Below are positions 26,765-36,920 of a stretch of 64,000 nt of DNA, piece after piece. Source of the DNA: Leptolinea sp. HRD-7 (GTDB lineage Bacteria; Chloroflexota; Anaerolineae; Anaerolineales; Anaerolineaceae); NCBI GenBank assembly GCA_024363285.1, contig AP024710.1, forward strand, positions 3,194,001 to 3,258,000. Reading direction: 5' to 3'. Positions within the stretch are counted from its first letter, which is position 1; every line of letters begins with the position of its first letter. The translations under genes and the position numbers were made by a program. A model generated the notes under the pieces. The model was not told the origin of the DNA. It worked only from the letters and a program-made list of their open reading frames with translations, and made no database searches.

Positions 26765-28483
26765 TCATTCGACTGGAGAAATGACCGCTGGAGCCGTTTT
26801 TTCGGCTCCGGGGAAAAGATCTGTCCGAACCCAGAGAATAACCATCTGCTGGCTTGATGGTGCCTGGCGTAAAGCAAACCACTTTATCCATTCCTCGGGA
26901 AGGATCAAATCCCAACTGGTCTGGTTGGTCAAAGCAAAATCTTGCCCCCGATAGGCTTTGGATAACGAAGGTACTTCTTCATTCGCGGTAATTACAATCG
27001 CCGGATTCGATAAACTGGGTAGTGAACGAGCGTTGCTAACGCTGGTGAAATCACGAAGAGCCCATTTCAACGCGGCTGACGGGTAATTCAAAACAACAAT
27101 ATTTATCCCGGTCCGGCTGGAAACATTCCATTCGCTGATGTCTCCGATCGTTTTTCGCAATAGATCCATCTCAGATGTGATCCCGTTGTAATTCCAGACT
27201 TCAGCTTCCGGGTTTTTTCCCAAACCAGCCGAGCGCCAAACCGAGGAAAGTGACACAATACTCAGTAACACCGCCAGTCCCATCCATAAGCCCGTTCGAC
27301 CTTGTTTTGACGGCCACCCCATATGGATCAAAATAGTAGCGATCACCAGTAACAACAACCCACCGGCAGCCGCCGCCATGCGCAACGCCTCCTCCTGCCC
27401 CTCTACCGGGAATGAGACGGCTAAAATATTCATCCAACTGAATGGGATAAGCAGAATAGTCAATGCCATTTGCCCGTAAGCCGGCATATCAGGCTTTTCA
27501 ATCGAGTCTATGATCCGAATGATGCAACTGGCAGAGAGAGCCAGCAACGGAACATAGATAAATACCAGAGAGGAAAATGAGCGTGATGGATAGATCAACC
27601 CTAAAAATAATGAAATGGCAAACCAGATGAACAGAAACCGTCCCGTCCGGTCATTCTGCCTGACGGCATGAATACCTTGAACTATTCCAGTAATCAGTAC
27701 AAATGGTTGATACAGGATAAAAGAGAACAACATCAATCCAACAGACACAGGACCTGGTTGAATCCAACCCTGCAGGTACGCGAATATGTTGATAAAAGGT
27801 GACGATACGCCGACGAGACGAGTTAGAAACGCGCTGCCAAGTATTCCTACAGTTATCACCATGGAGATAGCCGCGACCGTCCACTCACCTTTCGTGTAAC
27901 CGGTAATCTGCATGGGAAGGTCTTTTCCCATAGTCGTCGCATCTCTTCGTCTAACAAACCAGAATGCCAGCCCGATCGTCAGAAGAGCCGGCCAGATCTC
28001 AGGCGAAGCCATAAGGCCAATTCCCGCCGCAATTCCAGCTCCGATATATTTATGGTTGATCAAAAGACCGGCGGCAAAAAGAACTCCCCACAATGAGATA
28101 ACCGCACCATTTACTTGCCGGGTGTACGCTGTTATTGCGGGGTCAAACATGAGCAAAATGATCATTGCAATGGCTGTCTTATTCCCGAGAAAACGGGTAA
28201 AGAACAGAGGTGAAAAGATAATCGCGGTGCCAAAAATCACCGGCAACAGTCGGGCAGCAATTTCACTCTTGCCGAACAAGAAAAGAACAGGTGTGATCAG
28301 TGCGATCATTCCTGATGTGCCAGTCGCTGCGGTGGTTGACATACCGGCAGCATTAATAGCGATAGCGGCTTCTTGTTCATTTAACATCGGAGTATCCAAC
28401 CGGTAAAACCGGATTATTAAAGCCAATAGCAATAATAAGCCGTAACCTATCGTGTACTTTTTGGATGAAAATAGAGTTGTCAT
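26765..28483 (-). CDS. GT-C/GT39-like polytopic membrane protein (possible Agl23-like)
   Basis: 572 residues with about 12 membrane helices and a C-terminal soluble tail of about 150 residues. The N-terminus has the GT-C layout: helix, I-R-F-Y-R-L-D, then a loop with L-N-E-Q-E-A-A in place of the usual D-E motif. GT39/ArnT-type enzymes transfer sugars from polyprenyl-phosphate donors on the outer face of the membrane. The loss of the first Asp could mean altered chemistry. Its ATG overlaps the stop of the DUF2298 gene by one base (TGATG). From memory, DUF2298 genes often neighbour the TIGR03663/Agl23-like family; I could not check membership. Confidence 0.65.
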   Translation of the reverse strand: MTTLFSSKKYTIGYGLLLLLALIIRFYRLDTPMLNEQEAAIAINAAGMSTTAATGTSGMIALITPVLFLFGKSEIAARLLPVIFGTAIIFSPLFFTRFLGNKTAIAMIILLMFDPAITAYTRQVNGAVISLWGVLFAAGLLINHKYIGAGIAAGIGLMASPEIWPALLTIGLAFWFVRRRDATTMGKDLPMQITGYTKGEWTVAAISMVITVGILGSAFLTRLVGVSSPFINIFAYLQGWIQPGPVSVGLMLFSFILYQPFVLITGIVQGIHAVRQNDRTGRFLFIWFAISLFLGLIYPSRSFSSLVFIYVPLLALSASCIIRIIDSIEKPDMPAYGQMALTILLIPFSWMNILAVSFPVEGQEEALRMAAAAGGLLLLVIATILIHMGWPSKQGRTGLWMGLAVLLSIVSLSSVWRSAGLGKNPEAEVWNYNGITSEMDLLRKTIGDISEWNVSSRTGINIVVLNYPSAALKWALRDFTSVSNARSLPSLSNPAIVITANEEVPSLSKAYRGQDFALTNQTSWDLILPEEWIKWFALRQAPSSQQMVILWVRTDLFPGAEKTAPAVISPVE

Positions 28484-31083
28484 CAGGGTACCATCTTCTG
28501 TGTGTCAGGGATTAGCAACTGATCAGGGACTTCATAAATCACCACTGTGTTATTTTTATACGCTACAGGCAAATTTTCTAAAAATTTTTGGCTATTGACC
28601 CGGTAGGTGTTCATTTCAAGTGATCCCACATAGATATAACGAATCGTATATTTTCGGATAATCTCCAGGGCTTCATTCCAGTTATTTGTCTGGTACAGTT
28701 GACGAATATCCGGTTCACGGCTTCCCATTTCTTCCGCGCCACCACGCCATTGCGATTCATGTCCTGGCCATCCGATCACATTTGACTGTCCGCTAAATGT
28801 TGCCACCCGGGCGTATCCGGTATAGCTGCCACCCACAGCTTCTGCTACAGTCCCTTTTGGAGCCTGATGAATGTATTCAATGGCATCCGTTTCATCAGGA
28901 TATGCCCGGGTGAAATACGCATTTCCATCCAGAGTTAGTTGGGATAATCGGATTCCAGTGAATCTGTCTATGAAACCGTAGATCGGATAAAGAAAACCGG
29001 CAGCCATAGAAAGTGTTATTAAAATTCCGGCAACAGCTTTTGACAGTGAATTTGTCCGGTTAAAAACTATAAACATGAACACGGAAGCGGCAATAGACCA
29101 TAATATCCATGCCTGGTAGTAGAACTTGAAAATAGTGTTCATACGGGTACCAAACTGGTCCCGCAAATAGAAGAATTCTGGGAAGATCACCAGACCGGCA
29201 GCCACAGCAGTTAACGCAAGAACAAACGGCAGCGTGGATTGAGGCAGCATTGATTGTGCGTGAATGTCCGTCTCTTTTTCTATTCTTGACGCAACATTGT
29301 GTCGTCGTAAAATGATTGCCCCACCCCAAACCATGGCAAGGAGAGCTAAAAGAGTCAGCCAGCCGCCCGGCGAAAGAAGGCGCAGCCCGGTAGTATTGAT
29401 CAATAGATCAAACCGGTCTGAACTGCCCTGAAGGCTATAGAACTGGCCGACAAGTCCGGATATCTCCGCCGCAAATTGAGGACGGATCAAAGAAACCAGA
29501 TCAGGAACAACAGTAATTAACAGTCCCAGCAACAGCATGGCAGCCCAAAGACTGCCTACCAGCACGGATGCCCTGCCCAACCCCGTCCAGAACGGCGATC
29601 TTTCAGATTGATCCTGAAAAGACGCCATCAAACCGGCGAATATCGGCAGCCAGAGAACACCGAACATTATCCACAGGTGTTTACCGGGGGAAAAGAACAC
29701 CAGTCCAGGCAGCAAACCACCTGCCTGAGAAGAGAAACCAACATAGAAAGGCAGATAGAATAGCACTCCGGCCAATCCGAATGCCACTCCGCTTTCAAAA
29801 AACTCGACCACCCGGTCACGGTTCCATCCATGTGACAGATATCGCGCCAGTGCTATCCCCATACAGGTCAGTCCAACATAGATGGGGAAATCCCAGATAT
29901 TCATAAAAGCCAATCCGCCAAAAACCAGGGCAAAGGTCCAGAAATCACCCGCCGGCAGGAATTGTTCCGTTTCAGTTAAATCTGGTTTTGCCCCACCCAA
30001 CCATACAGCAATTGCATCATACCAACCAGGACGAAATCGCTTCCCTTCAGACGCGCGGAAGAAAATCTCCAACGCTATTGATACCGCCAGCAGAACAAAG
30101 GGAATAGACAACACATGCGGATGCAGGTCGGCAAGATAAAGTGAAAAGAACGGAAACTCATCAATTACTTCAATGTAGTCATTGCTGATCAGGTTGTTAT
30201 CCTGGATCACCCGTGAAGCGCGCCACCACCAGATGCCGGCTGGCCGCGAAGGCAGCCAACCCACAAATTGCGCGGGAGTATTGCTTAATTCGTTGATATC
30301 GATCCACTTCCAGAATCCATCGCTTCCCAGACCAAGAGAATGCATCAATTCCAACACGCCTTCCCAGTTCCCGAGAAAGATCAAAAAGACGGGCCCCAAC
30401 GCGGCCCATCCGGAGAAGCGTGTAAATTTTAATTCCCGTTTTCCATCGCCGTCTTTCACCGGCAATTTTGCGAGAATATTCAACACTACGCTGAAAATCC
30501 CGAGAGCGCCCATGGAAAACCACAGGGCGATCGCCAGATTAAATCCCACGCCGGAGACCACACCAGTCAGTCGAACCAACCCGGCAACGATCACATATCC
30601 AAAATAATAATAGGAAATGGCGTAACCGGATAGCCACGGGTCAGCCGGCGGGAAATTTGATGAGTGAAGGATGGAATTGATAAAAGCCAGCTCCATCGGC
30701 TTTTCGGTCCCAATAATATCCGGGCTGGCGGCACGCATGAATGACAGGAAGGCAAAAAGCAAGACAAAAGCGCCTTCCACCAGAATGATGAACCAGCGAT
30801 TTTCACTGTACCAGTTTTTTATATTTGACCAACCGCTACTCCATGCGGCCAGGCTGCCAAGAATAACCACAAGAATGAATACAGTTGCCACTCCAGCCCA
30901 GTTGTTTGGCAATACCCGGAACATGACCAGTATCCAGTACAAAAAACCAAAAAGCAGCAACCCGGCAGGTTTCGCCAGTCCATACCCCCGGTCAGACAGG
31001 TGCGGCAGCAGATGGTATACGATCGGGAACGCGGCTGTTCCCAGAAGTAGCATGACTATGACCCACAGAATGAATGAAAGCAT
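28483..31083 (-). CDS. DUF2298 (Chlor_Arch_YYY) giant membrane protein
   Basis: 866 residues, about 18-20 membrane helices. Diagnostic patches: L-S-D-R-G-Y-G near residue 33; E-K-P-M-E-L-A-F-I-N-S-I-L-H-S then F-P-P-A-D-P-W and I-S-Y-Y-Y-F-G, which gives the family its YYY name; E-F-P-F-F-S-L-Y-L-A-D-L-H-P-H near 310; G-T-R-M-N-T-I-F-K-F-Y-Y-Q-A-W near 655; and a soluble C-terminal domain with V-I-G-W-P-G-H-E and I-R-Y-I-Y-V-G-S-L-E. The conserved acidic and His residues in loops suggest a GT-C-type transferase, but the reaction is unknown. It shares all these patches with the C-terminal half of the protein at 31436-36919. Start is the ATG at 31083, five bases after the DUF952 stop. Confidence 0.88.
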   Translation of the reverse strand: MLSFILWVIVMLLLGTAAFPIVYHLLPHLSDRGYGLAKPAGLLLFGFLYWILVMFRVLPNNWAGVATVFILVVILGSLAAWSSGWSNIKNWYSENRWFIILVEGAFVLLFAFLSFMRAASPDIIGTEKPMELAFINSILHSSNFPPADPWLSGYAISYYYFGYVIVAGLVRLTGVVSGVGFNLAIALWFSMGALGIFSVVLNILAKLPVKDGDGKRELKFTRFSGWAALGPVFLIFLGNWEGVLELMHSLGLGSDGFWKWIDINELSNTPAQFVGWLPSRPAGIWWWRASRVIQDNNLISNDYIEVIDEFPFFSLYLADLHPHVLSIPFVLLAVSIALEIFFRASEGKRFRPGWYDAIAVWLGGAKPDLTETEQFLPAGDFWTFALVFGGLAFMNIWDFPIYVGLTCMGIALARYLSHGWNRDRVVEFFESGVAFGLAGVLFYLPFYVGFSSQAGGLLPGLVFFSPGKHLWIMFGVLWLPIFAGLMASFQDQSERSPFWTGLGRASVLVGSLWAAMLLLGLLITVVPDLVSLIRPQFAAEISGLVGQFYSLQGSSDRFDLLINTTGLRLLSPGGWLTLLALLAMVWGGAIILRRHNVASRIEKETDIHAQSMLPQSTLPFVLALTAVAAGLVIFPEFFYLRDQFGTRMNTIFKFYYQAWILWSIAASVFMFIVFNRTNSLSKAVAGILITLSMAAGFLYPIYGFIDRFTGIRLSQLTLDGNAYFTRAYPDETDAIEYIHQAPKGTVAEAVGGSYTGYARVATFSGQSNVIGWPGHESQWRGGAEEMGSREPDIRQLYQTNNWNEALEIIRKYTIRYIYVGSLEMNTYRVNSQKFLENLPVAYKNNTVVIYEVPDQLLIPDTQKMVP

Positions 31084-31088
31084 AAGGT

Positions 31089-31433
31089 TCAGAAGGGAAG
31101 ACGACTAAATTCCCCGGAAGGATCGGGGTTGAATTCAACGACTTTGTCAACAGCTTCCAGATTTAACGGACCATATAGATGCGGATATAACTCTCCGTTG
31201 GTTGACTTTTCATACTTTAATTCCGCGGAAAGTTTGGCCGGATTGACGCGCAGCAAGAACAATCCCTTCACCCCGCGATAATACCGGTTGGCGGTTGCCA
31301 CTACCTGATTTTCCTTCGAAAAATGGATAAAACCTTCTGTATCCAGGGTTTCACCTTTATAGATACCCGATTCCAGACTTTTTTTCCAGAGATCGGCCAA
31401 TGTTATGTGATAAATGACGGATGGTTCGGTCAT
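31089..31433 (-). CDS. DUF952 family protein
   Basis: 114 residues with the family pattern I-Y-H-I-T-L-A-D-L-W at the N-terminus, D-T-E-G-F-I-H-F-S near residue 30, Q-V-V-A-T-A-N-R-Y-Y, and P-H-L-Y-G-P-L-N-L-E-A-V near the end. Soluble and compact; DUF952 has an ADP-ribosyltransferase-like fold by reputation but no proven role. It sits between the two DUF2298 genes with gaps of two and five bases, so it is co-translated with them. Confidence 0.85.
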   Translation of the reverse strand: MTEPSVIYHITLADLWKKSLESGIYKGETLDTEGFIHFSKENQVVATANRYYRGVKGLFLLRVNPAKLSAELKYEKSTNGELYPHLYGPLNLEAVDKVVEFNPDPSGEFSRLPF

Positions 31434-31435
31434 AG

Positions 31436-34400
31436 TTATGATTCTTTCTTAACCCGGTATATGGTCGTGGTTTCATTCTGGAATACCGGTTCCCACATCG
31501 TTCCAGAATTTGTGACGAATTTCAACAATCCGGGTCCCGGATAATACAGGTTTTCCAACTGCCCTACCACAATATAGTGTACATTGTATTTTTGAAGAAA
31601 TGCTTGAGTTTCTTCCAGATCAGTGGTTTCGTAGAATTTTTTTATTTCTTCCACCCGGTCCGTGACTTCGGAAGAGGGAACCGCCGCGCGCTGTTGTCGT
31701 TGGTGCCAGTTCCACCCGACAACACCGGGTAGACCCGTATATATCGTGTACCGGCTGCCCCATCGGTATTCTACGGTGTTGGCTTCAACGATTACCGGTG
31801 AGCCTTTAACATTCCGCTGCATCCACTGGATACCTTCATAATCCTGACTCAAATCAATATTGACGCCATTGTCATTGAAATAAGATGATGACATGTATGC
31901 CGCGCCATCCAGAGTATGTGGCGCTTCGGTGCTGATGCGATCACGGATTTTATCTGCCCCGGCTAACAGAGGGAATAACGCCGCGCAGAACACCAGAACA
32001 CTTACAACGATCTGCCAGGTAGTAGTGAGCCAGCCAGACCATTCAGACCGTCTGGGGAATACCATGATAAAGGCGAAAGCGGCGCTGATGGAAAGCATCG
32101 ACCAGGCCTGCAGGTAGAACTTGAACACCGTGTTCATGCGGCCAATATCACCTACAAGCACAATCAATTCAACCGCCAGGGTCAACACAAAACCGGAACC
32201 GATGAGGAACAGAACAAAGCGTTTTGCCGGCGCCTGACCGGAACGGAAGATCAAAACAAGCGCCCAGGCCGCCAACGGGAAAGCCATCCAGGCAATTCCC
32301 ACACCATATATGACCAGAGCGATCGGAATCAATACAGCCAGTACCGCCAGAATGGTCAGTTGCGTGCGATAGGGTTTTAACTTGTTCAATGAAGAGACCG
32401 GTGTTGTAGCCAACCAGTCATACGTATCTTGAACAAACCAGGAGAGTATCAGGATTATGAACAAACCCCAGTGGGTGAAGTAACTCCATGAAGGGGTTCG
32501 GTCACCGGTCCACAGGTCGATCGAGTTATATCCCTGCCCATACCAATGCGTGAACGGTTGATACAGCAGGAATGACAGCCCGATAAATACCGCCACCGAG
32601 ACCAAAGCTTCCAATCCTCTCATTTGCCAGACAGGGCGTTTACCTTCGGGCCATAACTGTAAGTCACTGAAGGAAAATGCGGCAAAGATCAAACCGGCGG
32701 AAGCCAGCAGCATATAGGTCGGAAGGTCCCAGGTATTTGTCGGTTTCAACGCGCCAACCAGAAGGCTGCCGATAAAGAGAGTGACCGCGAATTGCAGCCA
32801 GCCATTCAACCGCTCTCCTTCCGCCTTCCATTGTCCTTTGCGCAAAATGATGGAAAGTATCCACGCCAGCACGGCCAGCGTCAGCGGAAGTGCGATCATG
32901 TGCGCGTGCATATCTGCATAGAGAAAAGTAAAGAACGGGAATTCTGTGATGGGTTCTCCGGGGATCGCGCGGCTGGGTATCCAGTACCAGTCACCGACCG
33001 GATACGGGAAAGGTGTTCCACTGACCATCTTAATCAGACCCTGTACCGTCCACGCCAGGCGCTCCAGTAAGGTCGACTTATCCATCGTGCCGGTCGGAGA
33101 ACCGACCCGGATCAAGCCGTGCCAGATCATGCGGATCGTCCCCAGGTTTCCCAGGATCAACAGAAGCAATGTAGAACCCAGCCCTCCCAAAAATGCCGCG
33201 GGGTTTACACCGGTCTCCTTGATTTCTTCCACGATGGCCGGCTTTTCATGGACTGGATGAACGGACTCAACACGATCAGAGATGTACTCATCATCATGCA
33301 TATCAGAAGGCAGAACAACGGAAGGATCTTCTGATACCATCCGGGTGCGTAATAATTTTCGGCGAAGCAAGTGCGCCATTGCCTGTAACTGCGGGTGACT
33401 TAATGAATCAACCAGCGAGTATCCAATCGAGAATGCTGCTGTTCCGACCAGGCTGAATAAAGTCGGCAGAATCAGGTTATAGGCAACCGAAGGAGTTATA
33501 CCCAGCAGTTTAACGGGTGTACCCACGATCACAAAACCGTAATAATAGTAGTTGATATACCCGCCGGCAAACCACGGGTCGTATGGCGGGAAGCTGGTGC
33601 TCTTAAGAATGGCATTGAAATATGAGAAATCCATGGGCTTTTCCCCGCCCTTGTAAGGATGCCACAGGTCAGGATTGCCCAGCCGAATTCCCAGGAAAAT
33701 GAGGAAAAGTACCAGGCTGAGGATCTCAGTTTCAATGAATAAACGTTTTATTTCGTGGAAATCGGCAAGTATTTCTTTTTTCTGGAAGTAGAACAATACG
33801 GCAGATATCGCGGCAATTCCGATCAACACACACAGAATTGTCAGACGGCTGTATTCAATACCGACAGAACCGCTTAGCCATGAGAAATATGCCAGCAAAG
33901 CCAGCCCAATGATCCTTGATATACCATACCCGCGATCCGAAAGCCCTTTAGTGGCTATGCGCACAATAGGGAACGCTACCCACCCCAGCAGGCAGATCAC
34001 CAGATACCAGACCACATCTCCCAGCCATTGGTATTTATTCAAAACCGATTCTGGATTGAATAATTCAATCCAGGTTCCACCCGCCTGTTGACTCGCCAGC
34101 CTGTCTGCAGGGAGGGTCAGATCACCCTGGTAATCAGCGGCTTTATGCGGTGTCAAGTGAACGACTTTAGAAAGGTCTACCGCCCGGAGTATCTGCGCCA
34201 CTTTTTCGGGGCTATAGTCCGCTGTCTTCTTGAAAATCAACACTTTCGGATGGTCATAGACAGTGAAAGCCTCTTCGGCAAACTGGGTGTTGATCTTGAA
34301 ATTTCCAATACTCGGGTCACTCTGAAAAACGCTGACCAGATCAAATCCAAAATTACCTTTGAACATTCCGGGTTGTGCCACCCGGTAGCAATCCACCACG

Positions 34401-36919
34401 TCTTTTTCCACCGGACAGCCCAGCAAGTTGCGGTAATACGCCGATGTCAACGGATAGCGTTCCGGTACGCGGGGAGTTGTCCCCCACTGCCGGTTTGATG
34501 TCATAACAATGTAATCCGCCTGTTGGATGGTCTGTTCAAACCGGACCAGTTTATCGGCCGTATCATCCCAGTACATTTCAAAATTCAGGTCGGTACGGTA
34601 CGCGCCGTAGTTATAGTCAAATGGAATGATGCCGTTTAAACCGAGCGGTAATGGATCGTCCCATGATGTTTCCAGGGCAATTTTATTACCGAGCGGAGCC
34701 AGGTCGGTGTCACCTTTAGTCGTAAGGATCAACGAATATGTATGTCCTTTGATCACATCAACAGGTGTTTGTAGAACAACTATGGCCGATTGAGTATCGC
34801 CCGTTCCGGAAAAATTAATAACCACGTCCTTGCTGGCTATGATCTCTTCACCACCCGGAGTGGAAGATAGACTGACAGTCAATTTATGTTGGCCGCCTTT
34901 TCCATTATTGACGATCCGAGGTAAGGTAATTTCTGTGATCTTCCCGGTTGCAGAAGGAGATATAGGCAAAATGTACGGGCGGGATTCGCTGACCCCATCT
35001 ACTTGTTCGGGTAATAATATCTGTTCCGTCTTCAAACCATCCAGCAGGGCCACGATAACCGGACCGGTTTCCAGCAGAGTGAACTGGCTATCTGTCATAG
35101 AGAGTTGCAGGCGGTAAGATTTACCTTTTTCCAGGTTTGCTGGAATATCCAGATTGAAAGAATAATTTCCACCGCGTGGATCATTGGCAGCCGGGAAGTC
35201 ACTGGATAGTTGACCAGTGGTCAATAAATTTCCTCCGGCATCCAATAATTTGACCAGCAATAACTTCTGCTGCGGTTGGTAGGTCGGGTCAATAAGATGC
35301 GGTACTTTGACCATCGCCACCGCGCCATTGGATGTAGCCGTGAATGGAATATCCATCGGGTCTTCCGATGATATTGTGCGATTTCCGCGGAAAGCCAGTG
35401 GATGGTTAACTATTCCATCACCGGTATCGATCTTCAAATTGATAGCACCAGGGATATTCTGATAAATCCATTCGCTGGCCGCGATACGCGTCATTGTACG
35501 GTTGTAAATGCGTGTGAACGCGTAACCATACACCAGAGTACCGGCCACAGCGATTAAACCGGCTATCACAGCCAGGGTTTTTAATAGTCTGGAGCGTCTC
35601 GGCCGGGTTACGATCTTCCCTTTTTCCCAGATGGCAAAAATACCCCATGCCGCAATAATGGCAAACATCGGGTAAACAAGTACCTGATACCTCATGGCTC
35701 GAACCCAGTTGGTAGCCTGCCAGGTAAAAAATAACCCGGTCCAACCCCACAGCATGACATGCTTTTTCCAGTTTGCTGTAAATATCCGCCACCCCATCAA
35801 CAGGAAACCGCCAAAAGCGGCCAATCCAAAAGGAAGCCCCATTCCGAATAAGATCATGTTGTATGGCGCGAACCATATTGGCCGGCGCGCCCATTGCAGC
35901 GCGGGAGGGAAGTCAACGTCACCGGTGCTTTGTGCGCTGATTTCGCGCATGGTTTGCACCCACTTTTCGCTGATTGCCAGCCCGAAGAAACCAGGACCGG
36001 TAAACGCGTACGGTTGAAAAACTCGGAACGTAAGAACACAGATAAATCCAGCAACAACCAGGTTTCGGATATACAGGAGTTGTGCGGCTTCACGCTGTTC
36101 CTTATTCAACCGGAAGTAGCGGATAAAATACGCGGCCGGGATCATTAGAGCGATCAATCCAGAATTGATCTTTGATGCCATCGCGCAACCGGTGAAAAAC
36201 CCGAACAGAATCACATCGGCGATTCCATCCCAATCTTTCAGAAGGCGAGCCCCTTCCAACTTCCAGAAACCGGGCTGTTCTTCGTTATCTTCATCACTCT
36301 CAATCCAGTCTGGAATCACCGCCCTGTCTTTTCGGGTCAAGATACGAACAGCAAAGAAAGCAGCTCCGGTAACGAAAAACGTGGTGAAAGTGTCGACGGC
36401 AAAATAATGTGAAAGCTGAATCTGCATTACCGAACCGGCCGTCAACGCGGCAGCGATCAACGCCATCTGCGGCTTCTTATACAACCGGATGACAATCAGG
36501 TACACCAGATAGACGGTTAGCAGATCAAAGAAACCGGATAAAGCCCGGCCCACCAGAAAAATCTCGTCATACCCGGTTTGTTTGACCAGATCAGCCACTC
36601 CGCGAACCATAAACAGCGGTAGCGTCCCATACACATAAAAACCATAACCCCGATTGTTCGGGTTTAATGTGGATTTTTCTGTATTAAAGTAGTCGCCCGC
36701 ATTCTCAAGCGGCGCGATGGACGAAGCCACCATGGTCAGGAAGCGTTCATCCGGGTGGAGATGCTGGTTTGCGTCCCAATTCAATCCTGTAAATCGAAAA
36801 TACGCGCCGATGACCAGGATTATCAACAGCAGGATATCCCAGACAAGATCATGATTTTTTTTATGAGACCTTACCTCGGATACGGGTACATTTTGAGTGG
36901 GTTCTATTGAAGTTGTCAT
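31436..36919 (-). CDS. Fused GT39-like / DUF2298 giant membrane protein
   Basis: 1827 residues. Residues 1-480 are a GT-C glycosyltransferase-like unit with an acidic loop H-P-D-E-R-F-L after the first helix. About 480-960 is a soluble beta-rich region containing carbohydrate-binding-like strands. About 965-1827 is a complete DUF2298 unit aligned patch for patch with the standalone 866-residue protein (L-S-D-R-G-Y-G, E-K-P-M-D, I-N-Y-Y-Y-Y-G, E-F-P-F-F-T-F-L-Y-A-D-M-H-A-H, G-R-M-N-T-V-F-K-F-Y-L-Q-A-W, Y-I-V-V-G-Q-L-E). The open frame extends 46 codons into the upstream gene; I use the ATG at 36919, one base after that gene's stop. Predicted role: assembly or transfer of a lipid-linked sugar at the cell surface. 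Confidence 0.85.
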   Translation of the reverse strand: MTTSIEPTQNVPVSEVRSHKKNHDLVWDILLLIILVIGAYFRFTGLNWDANQHLHPDERFLTMVASSIAPLENAGDYFNTEKSTLNPNNRGYGFYVYGTLPLFMVRGVADLVKQTGYDEIFLVGRALSGFFDLLTVYLVYLIVIRLYKKPQMALIAAALTAGSVMQIQLSHYFAVDTFTTFFVTGAAFFAVRILTRKDRAVIPDWIESDEDNEEQPGFWKLEGARLLKDWDGIADVILFGFFTGCAMASKINSGLIALMIPAAYFIRYFRLNKEQREAAQLLYIRNLVVAGFICVLTFRVFQPYAFTGPGFFGLAISEKWVQTMREISAQSTGDVDFPPALQWARRPIWFAPYNMILFGMGLPFGLAAFGGFLLMGWRIFTANWKKHVMLWGWTGLFFTWQATNWVRAMRYQVLVYPMFAIIAAWGIFAIWEKGKIVTRPRRSRLLKTLAVIAGLIAVAGTLVYGYAFTRIYNRTMTRIAASEWIYQNIPGAINLKIDTGDGIVNHPLAFRGNRTISSEDPMDIPFTATSNGAVAMVKVPHLIDPTYQPQQKLLLVKLLDAGGNLLTTGQLSSDFPAANDPRGGNYSFNLDIPANLEKGKSYRLQLSMTDSQFTLLETGPVIVALLDGLKTEQILLPEQVDGVSESRPYILPISPSATGKITEITLPRIVNNGKGGQHKLTVSLSSTPGGEEIIASKDVVINFSGTGDTQSAIVVLQTPVDVIKGHTYSLILTTKGDTDLAPLGNKIALETSWDDPLPLGLNGIIPFDYNYGAYRTDLNFEMYWDDTADKLVRFEQTIQQADYIVMTSNRQWGTTPRVPERYPLTSAYYRNLLGCPVEKDVVDCYRVAQPGMFKGNFGFDLVSVFQSDPSIGNFKINTQFAEEAFTVYDHPKVLIFKKTADYSPEKVAQILRAVDLSKVVHLTPHKAADYQGDLTLPADRLASQQAGGTWIELFNPESVLNKYQWLGDVVWYLVICLLGWVAFPIVRIATKGLSDRGYGISRIIGLALLAYFSWLSGSVGIEYSRLTILCVLIGIAAISAVLFYFQKKEILADFHEIKRLFIETEILSLVLFLIFLGIRLGNPDLWHPYKGGEKPMDFSYFNAILKSTSFPPYDPWFAGGYINYYYYGFVIVGTPVKLLGITPSVAYNLILPTLFSLVGTAAFSIGYSLVDSLSHPQLQAMAHLLRRKLLRTRMVSEDPSVVLPSDMHDDEYISDRVESVHPVHEKPAIVEEIKETGVNPAAFLGGLGSTLLLLILGNLGTIRMIWHGLIRVGSPTGTMDKSTLLERLAWTVQGLIKMVSGTPFPYPVGDWYWIPSRAIPGEPITEFPFFTFLYADMHAHMIALPLTLAVLAWILSIILRKGQWKAEGERLNGWLQFAVTLFIGSLLVGALKPTNTWDLPTYMLLASAGLIFAAFSFSDLQLWPEGKRPVWQMRGLEALVSVAVFIGLSFLLYQPFTHWYGQGYNSIDLWTGDRTPSWSYFTHWGLFIILILSWFVQDTYDWLATTPVSSLNKLKPYRTQLTILAVLAVLIPIALVIYGVGIAWMAFPLAAWALVLIFRSGQAPAKRFVLFLIGSGFVLTLAVELIVLVGDIGRMNTVFKFYLQAWSMLSISAAFAFIMVFPRRSEWSGWLTTTWQIVVSVLVFCAALFPLLAGADKIRDRISTEAPHTLDGAAYMSSSYFNDNGVNIDLSQDYEGIQWMQRNVKGSPVIVEANTVEYRWGSRYTIYTGLPGVVGWNWHQRQQRAAVPSSEVTDRVEEIKKFYETTDLEETQAFLQKYNVHYIVVGQLENLYYPGPGLLKFVTNSGTMWEPVFQNETTTIYRVKKES

Positions 36920-36920
36920 A

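Noticed and set aside
26256..26954. 232-codon plus-strand open frame antisense to cmk
   Set aside because: Ser/Thr/Arg-rich composition typical of a complementary-strand shadow; cmk on the minus strand is certain.
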